DNA of 20,756 nucleotides from CAMNAO01 sp045605145 (GTDB lineage: Bacteria > Bacillota > Clostridia > Oscillospirales > Oscillospiraceae), in assembly GCA_045605145.1 (NCBI GenBank), contig JAZUPH010000096.1:1-20756 (forward strand), read 5' to 3'. Positions 8,485 through 16,631 of the stretch are shown here, one piece after another. The notes beneath the pieces are model-generated. The model ran no database searches and was not told where the DNA came from. It saw only the letters and a program-made list of their open reading frames with translations. Within the stretch, counting starts at the first letter, position 1; each line of letters opens with the position of its first letter. The translations under genes and the position numbers were made by a program.

Positions 8485-9627
8485 ATGAGAAAAAAAGAAT
8501 GTGTAGCGATGCTGCTCGCCGGCGGGCAGGGCAGCAGACTCGGCGCCCTTACGCGCCGTAACGCCAAACCAGCAGTAGCTTTCGGCGGCAAGTATCGCAT
8601 CATCGACTTCCCCCTCTCCAACTGCATCAACTCAGGTATCGACACCGTGGGCGTGCTGACCCAGTATAAGCCGCTCATCCTCAACTCTTACCTGGGCAAC
8701 GGTGAGGCATGGGATCTGGACAGCCCCAACGGCGGTATGCACGTCCTGCCTCCCTACGCCACGGAGAACGGCGGCCGCTGGTACAACGGTACTGCCGATG
8801 CCATCTACCGCAACATCGACTTTGTGGACAGATATAATCCCGATTATGTCATCGTTTTGTCGGCGGATCAGCTTTACAGAATGGACTACCGCAAGATGAT
8901 CCAGTTCCACAAGGAAAACGATGCCGCCCTCACCGTAAGCTGTCTGCGCGTTCCGATGGAGGATGCAAAGCGCTTCGGCATCATGACCTGCGAAGAGAAC
9001 GGACGCATCGTCAAGTTCACCGAGAAACCCAGAGAGCCGGACAGCGATATGGCCTCCATGGGCATCTATGTGTTCAACTGGCCTGTACTGCGCGAGGCGC
9101 TAATCGTGGATCACGCCAACCCCGACTCCGACAAGGACTTCGGCAAAGACATCATCCCCATGCTCCTTAACCAGGGTGAGCGCCTGTTTGCCTACACTTT
9201 CGAGGGGTATTGGCAGGATGTGGGTACCATCGACAGCTACTACAACGCCAATATGGACCTGATGAAGGACGAGCCCGAGTTCAATATCTTCGATGAGAAG
9301 TACAGGGTCTACTCCAACTCCAACCGTTCTGGCCCCCACTATGTGGGACCGGAGGCCACCGTACAGCACAGCCTTATCTGCAACGGCTGCGTCGTCATGG
9401 GCAAGGTCACCGATTCCATTCTCTCCAGCGACTGCGTCGTTGAAGAGGGAGCCATAGTTGAGGCATCCATCCTTCTTCCCGGCGCAAAGGTCGAAAAGGA
9501 CGCCCGCGTCATCCGAGCAATCGTGGGTGAAGGGGCCGTTATCGAAGCCGGCGCCAGCTTCTGTGGCGGCACCGACAAGGCGCGCATCGCCGTTATCGGC
9601 GACGATGCCCACTACGGCAGCATTTAA
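8485..9627 (+). CDS. glgC: Glucose-1-phosphate adenylyltransferase, catalytic subunit
   Basis: This is ADP-glucose pyrophosphorylase, which makes ADP-glucose from ATP and glucose-1-phosphate, the committed step of glycogen synthesis. The nucleotidyltransferase motif LLAGGQGSRL is at the N-terminus, followed by KPAVAFGGKYRIIDFPLSN, WYNGTADAIY, the glucose-1-phosphate site FTEKP, ASMGIYVF and GYWQDVGTIDSYY. A C-terminal left-handed beta-helix follows. At 380 residues it matches Bacillus-type GlgC. The usual SGDHIY motif around the catalytic Asp reads SADQLY here: Asp128 is kept, but the preceding Gly is Ala and the following His is Gln. The ribosome binding site is TAAGGAGAA (8471-8479). glgD follows after 13 bases, consistent with a heteromeric GlgC/GlgD enzyme. 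Confidence 0.97.
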   Translation: MRKKECVAMLLAGGQGSRLGALTRRNAKPAVAFGGKYRIIDFPLSNCINSGIDTVGVLTQYKPLILNSYLGNGEAWDLDSPNGGMHVLPPYATENGGRWYNGTADAIYRNIDFVDRYNPDYVIVLSADQLYRMDYRKMIQFHKENDAALTVSCLRVPMEDAKRFGIMTCEENGRIVKFTEKPREPDSDMASMGIYVFNWPVLREALIVDHANPDSDKDFGKDIIPMLLNQGERLFAYTFEGYWQDVGTIDSYYNANMDLMKDEPEFNIFDEKYRVYSNSNRSGPHYVGPEATVQHSLICNGCVVMGKVTDSILSSDCVVEEGAIVEASILLPGAKVEKDARVIRAIVGEGAVIEAGASFCGGTDKARIAVIGDDAHYGSI

Positions 9628-9640
9628 GGAGGGCTGAGAT

Positions 9641-10756
9641 ATGAACGATCTGATGGGTCTTATTTGCACCAACTATGAAGAGAGCGGTTTCGGCACGCTT
9701 GTCTCCGACCGCCCCGTCGCATCTCTCCCCTTCGGCGGCAGATACCGCCTTGTGGATTTCCCCCTGTCCAACATGGTCAACTCCGGTATTCACACCGTGG
9801 GTCTGATCACCCCGTATATGTACCGCTCCCTGCTGGATCACGTGGGCAGCGGCAAGGCTTGGGAGCTGGGCGGCAAGACCAGCGGCCTGTTCATTCTGCC
9901 GGGCACCATCTACGGCCAGCGCGCAGGCGCCGGCAAGCTCATCATGCGCGATCTGCAGGTAAACCGCCCCTTCTTTGAAAAGGGCGGCGGAAGCCGCATC
10001 GCCGTAAGCGCCTCCAGCCGTATTATGAACATCGACTACCGCAAGGTGGCTACTTACCACGACCACTGCGATGCACATATTACCCTGATCTACAAGAAAA
10101 ACTTCGCCGTATCTGACCCCGGTGTACCCGCGCTGACGATTGATGAGGCCGGCCGCGTCACCGCCATTGAAGATGGCGGCGGCAAGCCCTGCAACTGCTA
10201 TCTGGACAGCTTCATCATCAGCGCTCCGCTGCTACTGAACCTGACCAAGTGGTACAGCGCAATGGGCTTTGTGGATATTCTGGATATTTTCAAGGACAAT
10301 CTGAAGATGTTCAAGGTCTATGCCTATGAGTTTGACGGCTATGTGGGCGCCGTGGATGACCTGAAGAGCTATATGCACTGCAGCATGGATCTGCTCAGCC
10401 ACGATGTGCGGGAAGAGCTTTTCCGCGCCGACCGCCCCATCAGCACCAAGGTCCAGGACCATCCCCCCGCAAAGTACGGCAAAAACGCAAAGATCATCAA
10501 TTCCTACATCGCTTCCGGCAGCATTATCGAGGGGCATGTTGAAAACTCCATCATCTCCCGCTCCGTTTACATCGGGCCGGATGCTGTGGTCAAAAACAGC
10601 ATAGTTATGCCCGACTGCACTATCGGCCGCGAGGCAAAGATCGACTATGTCATCTGTGACAAGCGCGTTAAGATTGAGGATTTCGTCATCCTCTCCGGAA
10701 CTGAAGATGCCCCTCTGTCCATCGGAAAAGGCAAGCTGGGCGAAGCCGACTTATAA
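9641..10756 (+). CDS. glgD: GlgD, regulatory-type subunit of ADP-glucose pyrophosphorylase
   Basis: This is a GlgC paralogue found in Firmicutes, which partners with GlgC and adjusts its activity; alone it is generally thought to be inactive or poorly active. The fold is recognisable from LPFGGRYRLVDFPLSNMVNSG and the C-terminal beta-helix (HVENSIISRSVYIGPDAVVK). Catalytic features are missing: the GGxGxRL loop is replaced by ESGFGTL, and the position of the catalytic Asp is Ser125 in SASSRIMNIDY. The length of 371 residues is normal for GlgD. The ribosome binding site AAGGAGGG (9626-9633) overlaps the glgC stop codon, so the pair is probably translationally coupled, fitting equal production of both subunits. 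Confidence 0.95.
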   Translation: MNDLMGLICTNYEESGFGTLVSDRPVASLPFGGRYRLVDFPLSNMVNSGIHTVGLITPYMYRSLLDHVGSGKAWELGGKTSGLFILPGTIYGQRAGAGKLIMRDLQVNRPFFEKGGGSRIAVSASSRIMNIDYRKVATYHDHCDAHITLIYKKNFAVSDPGVPALTIDEAGRVTAIEDGGGKPCNCYLDSFIISAPLLLNLTKWYSAMGFVDILDIFKDNLKMFKVYAYEFDGYVGAVDDLKSYMHCSMDLLSHDVREELFRADRPISTKVQDHPPAKYGKNAKIINSYIASGSIIEGHVENSIISRSVYIGPDAVVKNSIVMPDCTIGREAKIDYVICDKRVKIEDFVILSGTEDAPLSIGKGKLGEADL

Positions 10757-10761
10757 TCCAG

Positions 10762-10796
10762 ATCCGGCGGCACAGCTCATTGCCGTGCCGCCGGAT
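10762..10796. other. Perfect 12-base-pair hairpin between glgD and glgA
   Basis: ATCCGGCGGCAC (10762-10773) is exactly complementary to GTGCCGCCGGAT (10785-10796) around an 11-base loop. The stem is very GC-rich. No U-tract follows: the next bases lead straight into the glgA ribosome binding site GAAAGGA (10808-10814). It is therefore more likely an mRNA processing, stability or partial-attenuation element than a full terminator. Confidence 0.6.
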
Positions 10797-10822
10797 GTCC
10801 GCATTATGAAAGGATCTTTACT

Positions 10823-12277
10823 ATGAGTACTAAAGATACCAAGCCGAAAATTCTGTTCTGTTCCTTTGAGGCCACGCCCTTTGTCAAGACCGGAGGTCTT
10901 GGCGATGTCGCCGGCAGTCTCCCGGCCGCACTCAATGCACAGGGAGCAAACGCGCGTCTGATCATGCCCAAGCTGGGCACTATCGCCAGGGAATACACCG
11001 ACCGTATGCGGCATGTGGCAGACTTCACCGTACAGCTGGGCTGGCGCAGCCAGTACTGCGGCATTGAGAGCCTGCGTCTGGGCGGCGTGACCGTATACTT
11101 CATCGACAACGAATATTACTTCAAGCGCGACAAGGCATATGGCTATTACGATGACGCAGAGCGCGTCGCCTTCTTCAGCAAGGCCATCCTTGAATCGCTG
11201 CCTTATCTGAAAGGGTTCTTCCCTGATGTGCTGCATCTGAATGATTGGCACACCGCAATGGTGCCCGCTTACCTGAAAACTCTGTTTGCCTCCGACTCTC
11301 GTTATGAGCGGCTGAAGACAGTATTCACCGTTCACAATCTGCGCTTCCAGGGGCAGTTTGACCCCGCCATCACCGGGGATGTTCTCGGTCTTAATTTCCA
11401 GGAGGCGAATAATCACGGCCTGTTCCGCGGCGGCTGTCTGAATATGCTGCACAGTGCCGTTTGCTGCGCCGATATCATCAGCACCGTCAGCCCCACCTAT
11501 GCCCAGGAGATCTGCACCGCTCAGTACGGCGAGAAGCTGGAGGATGTGTTCCTCTCCCGCAAGGACAAGCTGTGGGGCATCCTCAACGGCATCGACACCA
11601 AGGCCTATGACACAGCCAAGGATAAAACCCTGGCTCACCGCTTTGCCAGCGGCGATCCTTCCGGCAAGGCCGCTAACAAGGCCGCCCTGCAGGCCGAACT
11701 TGGGCTGCCCCAGACGAAGGATGTTCCTCTGGCGGTGCTCGTCAGCCGTCTGACCGATCAGAAGGGTCTCGACCTGGTGCTTCATGTGGTGGAGGAAATG
11801 CTCGAGACCGGTATGCAGCTTGCCATTCTGGGCACCGGCGACGAAAAGTATGAGCAGGCTTTTGCCGCCATCGCAATGCGCCATCCCAATCAGATGGCAG
11901 TTGTGCTTAAGTTTGACGAAGCACTCAGCCACCGTATGTATGCCGGCGGCGACATGGTCATGGTCCCCAGTGCCTTTGAACCCTGCGGTCTGACCCAGCT
12001 TTACGGACTGAGATACGGCGCGCTGCCTATTGTCCGCGAGACCGGCGGTTTGAAGGACAGCGTTGTGCCCTATAATAAATACACCGGCGAGGGTACCGGC
12101 TTCAGCTTTGCCAATTACAACGCGCATGAGCTGTTGTATACAGTCCAGGCCGCTGTGAAGCTGTACCAGGAGGATCCCGCAGCATGGGAAACCCTGGTAA
12201 AGCGCGCCATGGCGCAGGATTTCTCATGGTCCGCCAGCGCAGAAAAGTACATGGCAATGTACAGCCAGCTGCTGTAA
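10823..12277 (+). CDS. glgA: Glycogen synthase (ADP-glucose type, GT5)
   Basis: This enzyme transfers glucose from ADP-glucose to the non-reducing end of alpha-1,4-glucan. It has the two-Rossmann GT-B fold. The N-terminal ADP-glucose motif KTGGLGDVAGSLP begins at Lys22, LNDWHTAMVPAYL follows in the middle of the N-domain, and the C-domain has VSRLTDQKGLDLV and the acceptor/catalytic segment FEPCGLTQLYGLRYG with Glu386. At 484 residues it is the usual bacterial length. The start ATG at 10823 follows GAAAGGA (10808-10814). It lies 66 bases after glgD, with a strong hairpin in the gap, and 128 bases before the next gene, again with a hairpin. Confidence 0.97.
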   Translation: MSTKDTKPKILFCSFEATPFVKTGGLGDVAGSLPAALNAQGANARLIMPKLGTIAREYTDRMRHVADFTVQLGWRSQYCGIESLRLGGVTVYFIDNEYYFKRDKAYGYYDDAERVAFFSKAILESLPYLKGFFPDVLHLNDWHTAMVPAYLKTLFASDSRYERLKTVFTVHNLRFQGQFDPAITGDVLGLNFQEANNHGLFRGGCLNMLHSAVCCADIISTVSPTYAQEICTAQYGEKLEDVFLSRKDKLWGILNGIDTKAYDTAKDKTLAHRFASGDPSGKAANKAALQAELGLPQTKDVPLAVLVSRLTDQKGLDLVLHVVEEMLETGMQLAILGTGDEKYEQAFAAIAMRHPNQMAVVLKFDEALSHRMYAGGDMVMVPSAFEPCGLTQLYGLRYGALPIVRETGGLKDSVVPYNKYTGEGTGFSFANYNAHELLYTVQAAVKLYQEDPAAWETLVKRAMAQDFSWSASAEKYMAMYSQLL

Positions 12278-12326
12278 GCCTGATTAAGTCCGCGAATTTC
12301 CACAGATCACAACAAAAGCCAACCGG

Positions 12327-12347
12327 ATCGCCGCAGTTTGCGGCGAT
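12327..12347. other. Hairpin in the glgA to GH13-GH77 spacer
   Basis: ATCGCCGCA (12327-12335) and TGCGGCGAT (12339-12347) form a perfect 9-base-pair stem with a 3-base GTT loop. Outer bases CCAAC and GTTGG could extend the pairing after an internal loop. No U-tract follows. The downstream ribosome binding site GGAGG (12393-12397) serves the fusion gene. A role in RNA stability or partial termination is possible. Confidence 0.5.
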
Positions 12348-12405
12348 TCCTTCGTTGGGCACAGGAATTTCCCGATGCATAATTAACCTTCCGGAGGATA
12401 TATAA

Positions 12406-15400
12406 ATGATCCTTACCCACGATGCAAATAAAGAAAAATACCGCCGCCCATACGGTGCGGCGTCGTGCGGACAGGCCGTGACGCTGACCATGCACACAGC
12501 AGGTGCAGGCCGCGATACCCAGTGCCTTCTTGAGCTTGTGGTTGAAGACGGAGAAACCGTCCTCATGCCCATGGATGTGACCCGCTTTTCAAATGAGGCG
12601 GATTTCACCATAACCGCGACCATGCCCGACACTCCGGGTCTGGTTTTTTACCGCTTCCACCTGAAAACCGCCGCCGGTAAGCACATCATTGTAGGCCGCG
12701 GGAAAGAGGGCGAAGCCGCCGTCGGCCTGGTAAACGCGCCCGGCTGGCAGATTACCGTGTATAATGAGGCAGCGGTACCCCAGTGGTACAAGGATTCCGT
12801 TGCCTATCAAATATTCCCTGACCGCTTCTTCAGGGGCGAGGACTATAAGCAGCGCTGGGACAACGCCCTCAATGCCCGTGAGGGTTTTCGCGGCCCGAAG
12901 CGGGAGCTGGTGGAAGATTGGGACACCGATCCTTTCTACATACGCGCCGCTGATGGCAGCATTGCCACATGGAATTTCTGGGGCGGCACGCTGGAGGGTA
13001 TCCGCAGCAAGCTGAACTATATCAAGAGCCTTGGCGTGGGGCTAATTTATCTCAATCCCATTTTCTCCGGCGCCAGCAACCACAAGTATGACACCGCCGA
13101 CTACTTCGCCGTTGACCCGGGCTTCGGTGACGAGGAATCCCTTATCCGCCTGATTGAAGAGGCGAAGAAGCTGAACATCGGCATTATCCTCGACGGCGTG
13201 TTCAACCACACCGGCGCCGACAGTATCTATTTCGACCGCTACGGCAACTACGGCAGCGGCGCCTACAGCCTGGGCGAAGAGTCTCCCTATTACAAATGGT
13301 TCCGCTTCACCCGCTGGCCTGACGAGTTTTCAAGCTGGTGGGGCGTGAAGGATCTGCCCGCTGTGGAAGAGAACGACAGCAGCTATTTTGACACTATATG
13401 CGGTGAAAACGGCGTTATCCGCTATTGGATCCGCCGCGGCATCAAGGGCTGGCGTCTTGATGTGGCCGATGAGCTGCCCGACAGCTTTATCCGCGCCATC
13501 CGCGCCGCCGCAAGGGCTGAGGATCCCGACGCCGTCATCATCGGCGAAGTGTGGGAGGACGCCAGCAACAAGGTCGCCTATGGACAGCGCCGCCGCTACT
13601 TTGCCGGTGACGAGCTGGATGGCGTTATGAACTATCCCCTGCGCAGCGCGGTGCTTGATTTCCTTTGCGGCCGCAACGATGCCGCCGATTTCAAGCACAG
13701 TATGGACACATTGCGCGCTCATTATCCGCCGGAAAACTTCCTTGCCGGTCTGAACCTTATCGGCAGCCACGACCGTGAACGCGTGCTGACCCTGCTGGGT
13801 GACGCGCCCGAACTGCCGGAGAGTGAGCGGCAGAATTACAGGCTCAGCGACGACAAACTGGCGCTGGCTATACGCCGTCTTAAACTGGCATCTCTTATCC
13901 AGTTCGCCATGCCCGGCGTCCCCTGCATCTACTACGGAGATGAGGTGGGAATGCAGGGCTTTACCGACCCATATAACCGCGGCCCCTTCCCCTGGGGCAG
14001 GGAAAACGAAGAGCTGCTTGCCCATTACCGCTTTTTGGGACAGCTGCGCAGTCAGCTGCGCGTGATGCGGGAGGGGAGAGTCACGCTGTTTGCCCCCACG
14101 ACCCATGTCGTGGCCATAAGGCGCAGCCTTGACAGTGAGTCTCTGGTGCTGGTTGCCAACCGCGGCGTGTTTGAGCATCAATCCGTGGCAATCCCGGCAA
14201 AATCCCCGGCCATCGACCTGCTTTCCGGCAGTGTTATGCAGCCGGTTGACGGCCGCATCCACCTGCAGCTTCAGCCCACCAGTGCAGTGCTGCTGCACTT
14301 CGGCGGTGCAGCGGTGCAGGGGGAAGAGCTTAAACGCGCAAGCGGTATACTCTGCCACATAAGCTCCATTCCCCGCGGCGATGGAGAGAGCCCGCTGGGT
14401 CAGGCGGGCCGTGACTTTGTTGATTTCCTGCATGCCTCCGGGCAGAAGCTGTGGCAGATACTGCCCCTTAACCCCGTCGGCAACGAGGATTGCCCCTACG
14501 CTTCTCCCGCTGTGTTCGCGGGCGAAACAGGGTATATTGACCAGGAAAATCAGCCCGACAAGGCCGGCTTCCCGGAATTCTGCCGCATCAACGACTACTG
14601 GCTGGAGGATTACGCCCTCTTTACCCTGTACCGTGAGCTTTACGGCGCCCCATGGACGCAGTGGCCGGAGCATGCACGGGACAGGCTGGCGCTGGATAAG
14701 ACGCTTGAAAATTACGCAGGGCGCATTGAGGAGATTAAGTGGGCACAGTACAGCTTCTTCTCCCAGTGGCAGGCACTGCGCAGCTATGCCAACGAAAAGG
14801 GCATTGCTGTGCTGGGCGACATCCCGCTGTACGCCGCTCCCGACTCCGCAGATGTATGGGCACACCGTGAGCTGTTTGCAGTAACGGAAGATGGGCATAA
14901 CGCCCTCACCGGCGGCGCACCCGCCGACTATTTCAATCCCGACGGTCAAACCTGGGGCAATCCGGTTTACGACTGGTCCGCCGTGAAAAATGACGGCTGG
15001 CGCTGGTGGAAAGAGCGTTTTGCCGCCGCCATGCGTATGTACGACTGGGTTCGGTTCGATCATTTCCGCGGTTTTTCCGCTTTTTACGCCATCCCCGGCG
15101 AGGAGAAGCCCACCGCAGGCCGTTGGTTCCCCGGTCCGGGCAAGGAGTTTTTTGAGGCCATCGCAGACGGGGCCGGGACTCTACCGGTCATTGCGGAGGA
15201 TCTCGGGCATCTGGACAGCGGCGTACTCAGCCTTAAGCGCATGCTGAATTTTGCCGGAATGATGGTATGGCAGTTCAATCGTGATGAGATGCGCGCGCAG
15301 AGCGTTGAGGATAAACGCCGCACCGTGTATTACAGCGGTACCCACGACAACCAGACCCTTTTGGGATGGTACAGCGAAAAGGTGCCGGAGCTGGTGGCGC

Positions 15401-15618
15401 TCACCGCAGCAGAGCGCGCAATGGACGAGATGAGCTTCTCTGAGGCAGGCTGGGTCATCTGCCAGCTGCAGGATGCGCTGGGGCTGGATGACAGCGCAAG
15501 GATGAATGTCCCCGGCGTTGCCGAAGGCAACTGGGGCTGGAGATGCGCCCCCGGCGCATTGACGCCGGAGCTGGCGGCAAAACTGCGCCGCCGCGCCTCG
15601 CGGGGCAGCCGCATTTAA
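12406..15618 (+). CDS. Bifunctional GH13 alpha-glucan hydrolase (debranching/neopullulanase-like) fused to GH77 4-alpha-glucanotransferase
   Basis: This 1070-residue protein has two catalytic halves. Residues about 1-118 form a beta-rich N-domain. Residues about 127-633 form a GH13 domain of the neopullulanase/amylopullulanase type: region I DGVFNH (Asp263-His268), nucleophile Asp352 in GWRLDVADE, acid Glu381 in IIGEVWED, and Asp456 in IGSHDRER. A short linker (about 634-643) leads to a MalQ-like GH77 domain beginning at SGILCHISSIP, with Asp885 in VRFDHFRGF, Glu931 in IAEDLG and Asp981 in GTHDNQT. All six catalytic acids are present. The GH77 half is short (about 425 residues against roughly 500). 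The only debranching-type candidate in the operon, it probably trims phosphorylase limit dextrins and disproportionates the released chains. The start follows GGAGG at 12393-12397. Exact linkage specificity cannot be read from sequence. Confidence 0.92.
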   Translation: MILTHDANKEKYRRPYGAASCGQAVTLTMHTAGAGRDTQCLLELVVEDGETVLMPMDVTRFSNEADFTITATMPDTPGLVFYRFHLKTAAGKHIIVGRGKEGEAAVGLVNAPGWQITVYNEAAVPQWYKDSVAYQIFPDRFFRGEDYKQRWDNALNAREGFRGPKRELVEDWDTDPFYIRAADGSIATWNFWGGTLEGIRSKLNYIKSLGVGLIYLNPIFSGASNHKYDTADYFAVDPGFGDEESLIRLIEEAKKLNIGIILDGVFNHTGADSIYFDRYGNYGSGAYSLGEESPYYKWFRFTRWPDEFSSWWGVKDLPAVEENDSSYFDTICGENGVIRYWIRRGIKGWRLDVADELPDSFIRAIRAAARAEDPDAVIIGEVWEDASNKVAYGQRRRYFAGDELDGVMNYPLRSAVLDFLCGRNDAADFKHSMDTLRAHYPPENFLAGLNLIGSHDRERVLTLLGDAPELPESERQNYRLSDDKLALAIRRLKLASLIQFAMPGVPCIYYGDEVGMQGFTDPYNRGPFPWGRENEELLAHYRFLGQLRSQLRVMREGRVTLFAPTTHVVAIRRSLDSESLVLVANRGVFEHQSVAIPAKSPAIDLLSGSVMQPVDGRIHLQLQPTSAVLLHFGGAAVQGEELKRASGILCHISSIPRGDGESPLGQAGRDFVDFLHASGQKLWQILPLNPVGNEDCPYASPAVFAGETGYIDQENQPDKAGFPEFCRINDYWLEDYALFTLYRELYGAPWTQWPEHARDRLALDKTLENYAGRIEEIKWAQYSFFSQWQALRSYANEKGIAVLGDIPLYAAPDSADVWAHRELFAVTEDGHNALTGGAPADYFNPDGQTWGNPVYDWSAVKNDGWRWWKERFAAAMRMYDWVRFDHFRGFSAFYAIPGEEKPTAGRWFPGPGKEFFEAIADGAGTLPVIAEDLGHLDSGVLSLKRMLNFAGMMVWQFNRDEMRAQSVEDKRRTVYYSGTHDNQTLLGWYSEKVPELVALTAAERAMDEMSFSEAGWVICQLQDALGLDDSARMNVPGVAEGNWGWRCAPGALTPELAAKLRRRASRGSRI

Positions 15619-15638
15619 ACGCAATATCCGATCATACG

Positions 15639-15672
15639 AAAAGAACGCCCTCGATTTTGAGGGCGTTCTTTT
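15639..15672. terminator. Bidirectional intrinsic terminator
   Basis: AAAAGAACGCCCTC (15639-15652) and GAGGGCGTTCTTTT (15659-15672) form a perfect 14-base-pair stem with the loop GATTTT. A-rich and T-rich ends give a U-tract in both directions. It sits between the end of the glycogen operon (+) and the end of the convergent DUF362 gene (-), so it probably serves both. Confidence 0.93.
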
Positions 15673-15685
15673 GTTATATGCGGTT

Positions 15686-16549
15686 TTACACTTCGATAAG
15701 CTCGTACTCTCTCACGCCGTAGCCCTGCTGTGCCGCGGCACGGATGGTGAGGACGCCGTTGCGGCTCTCAATGCGCTCAAGCAGGTGATCGCGGCCGGGG
15801 TCGTCGCTGGCGTAGACCAGATCGATGCAGGCCTGATCGATGGCGATGGGATCAAGGGAGGCGAGGATGCCGATGTCCTTCATGCAGGGATCCTCTGCCA
15901 CAGCGCAGCAGTCGCAGTCAACGGACATATTCATCATCACATTGACATATGCCAGCTTGCCGCCGAAAAATTCGATAACGGAGCCTGCGGCGTCTGCCAT
16001 GGATTCGAGGAACAGGTCATGCTCGGCGGTCCAGATATTCTCCGCCACACCGGCGCCATGGATGTAGGCCTTACCATAGGCAGAACCCACGCCGATGGAC
16101 AGCTGCTTGATCGCGCCGCCGTAACCGCCCATGGGGTGACCCTTGAAATGGCTGAGAACCAGCATTGAGTCATAGTTTTTAATATTCTTGCCCACATAGT
16201 TCTTTTTAATCACTTTTCCGCCGGGAATGTCCAGCTCAAGATCGGGGCCTTCGCCGTCCATAATGTCCACATCGAAGTACTTGGTCCAGCCGTGGTTCTC
16301 CATCAGCTTCTCGTGCTTTTCGGTGGTGTCGCGCTGTCCCACATAGGCGGTGTTGCACTCAACAACGGTGCCGCCCACATGATCGATCACAGGACGCCAG
16401 AAGTCGGGGCCAAGATAGTTCTGGTTGCCTTCTTCGCCGGAGTGGAGCTTAATCGCCACCTTGCCGGGCAGCTCACAATCCAGGAGCTTAAACAGTTCGA
16501 GAACCTTTTCGGGGGTGATTTCGCGGGAAAAATAGACTTTTGAACTCAT
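15686..16549 (-). CDS. DUF362 domain-containing protein
   Basis: This is a DUF362 family protein of 287 residues; the function of the family is not well defined, though members often sit near iron-sulfur or redox proteins. The core family motif SHFKGHPMGGYGGAIKQLSI lies around residues 133-152, and a cysteine-rich segment VDCDCCAVAEDPCMKDIGIL contains Cys212, Cys214, Cys215 and Cys222, which could bind metal. The C-terminal 2x[4Fe-4S] ferredoxin domain found in some relatives is absent. The frame is open to 16657, but the ATG at 16549 is preceded by GGAGG (plus-strand CCTCC at 16557-16561) seven bases away, so the longer form is rejected. It lies 82 bases downstream of the U32 gene on the same strand and could be co-transcribed with it. 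Confidence 0.9.
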   Translation of the reverse strand: MSSKVYFSREITPEKVLELFKLLDCELPGKVAIKLHSGEEGNQNYLGPDFWRPVIDHVGGTVVECNTAYVGQRDTTEKHEKLMENHGWTKYFDVDIMDGEGPDLELDIPGGKVIKKNYVGKNIKNYDSMLVLSHFKGHPMGGYGGAIKQLSIGVGSAYGKAYIHGAGVAENIWTAEHDLFLESMADAAGSVIEFFGGKLAYVNVMMNMSVDCDCCAVAEDPCMKDIGILASLDPIAIDQACIDLVYASDDPGRDHLLERIESRNGVLTIRAAAQQGYGVREYELIEV

Positions 16550-16631
16550 AAATACGCCTCCAAAGTTAAAATTTATATCGGTCAGTGCTGATCGTATCCC
16601 AATACTTTCAACACCCTTACTTCCTCTTTTT

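Noticed and set aside
10751..12127. Minus-strand open frame of 458 codons opposite glgA
   Set aside because: Antisense shadow of glgA; no domain and no translation signal.
13330..15063. Minus-strand open frame of 577 codons opposite the GH13-GH77 gene
   Set aside because: Same cause; the sense strand carries all catalytic motifs of two enzymes and the antisense product resembles nothing.
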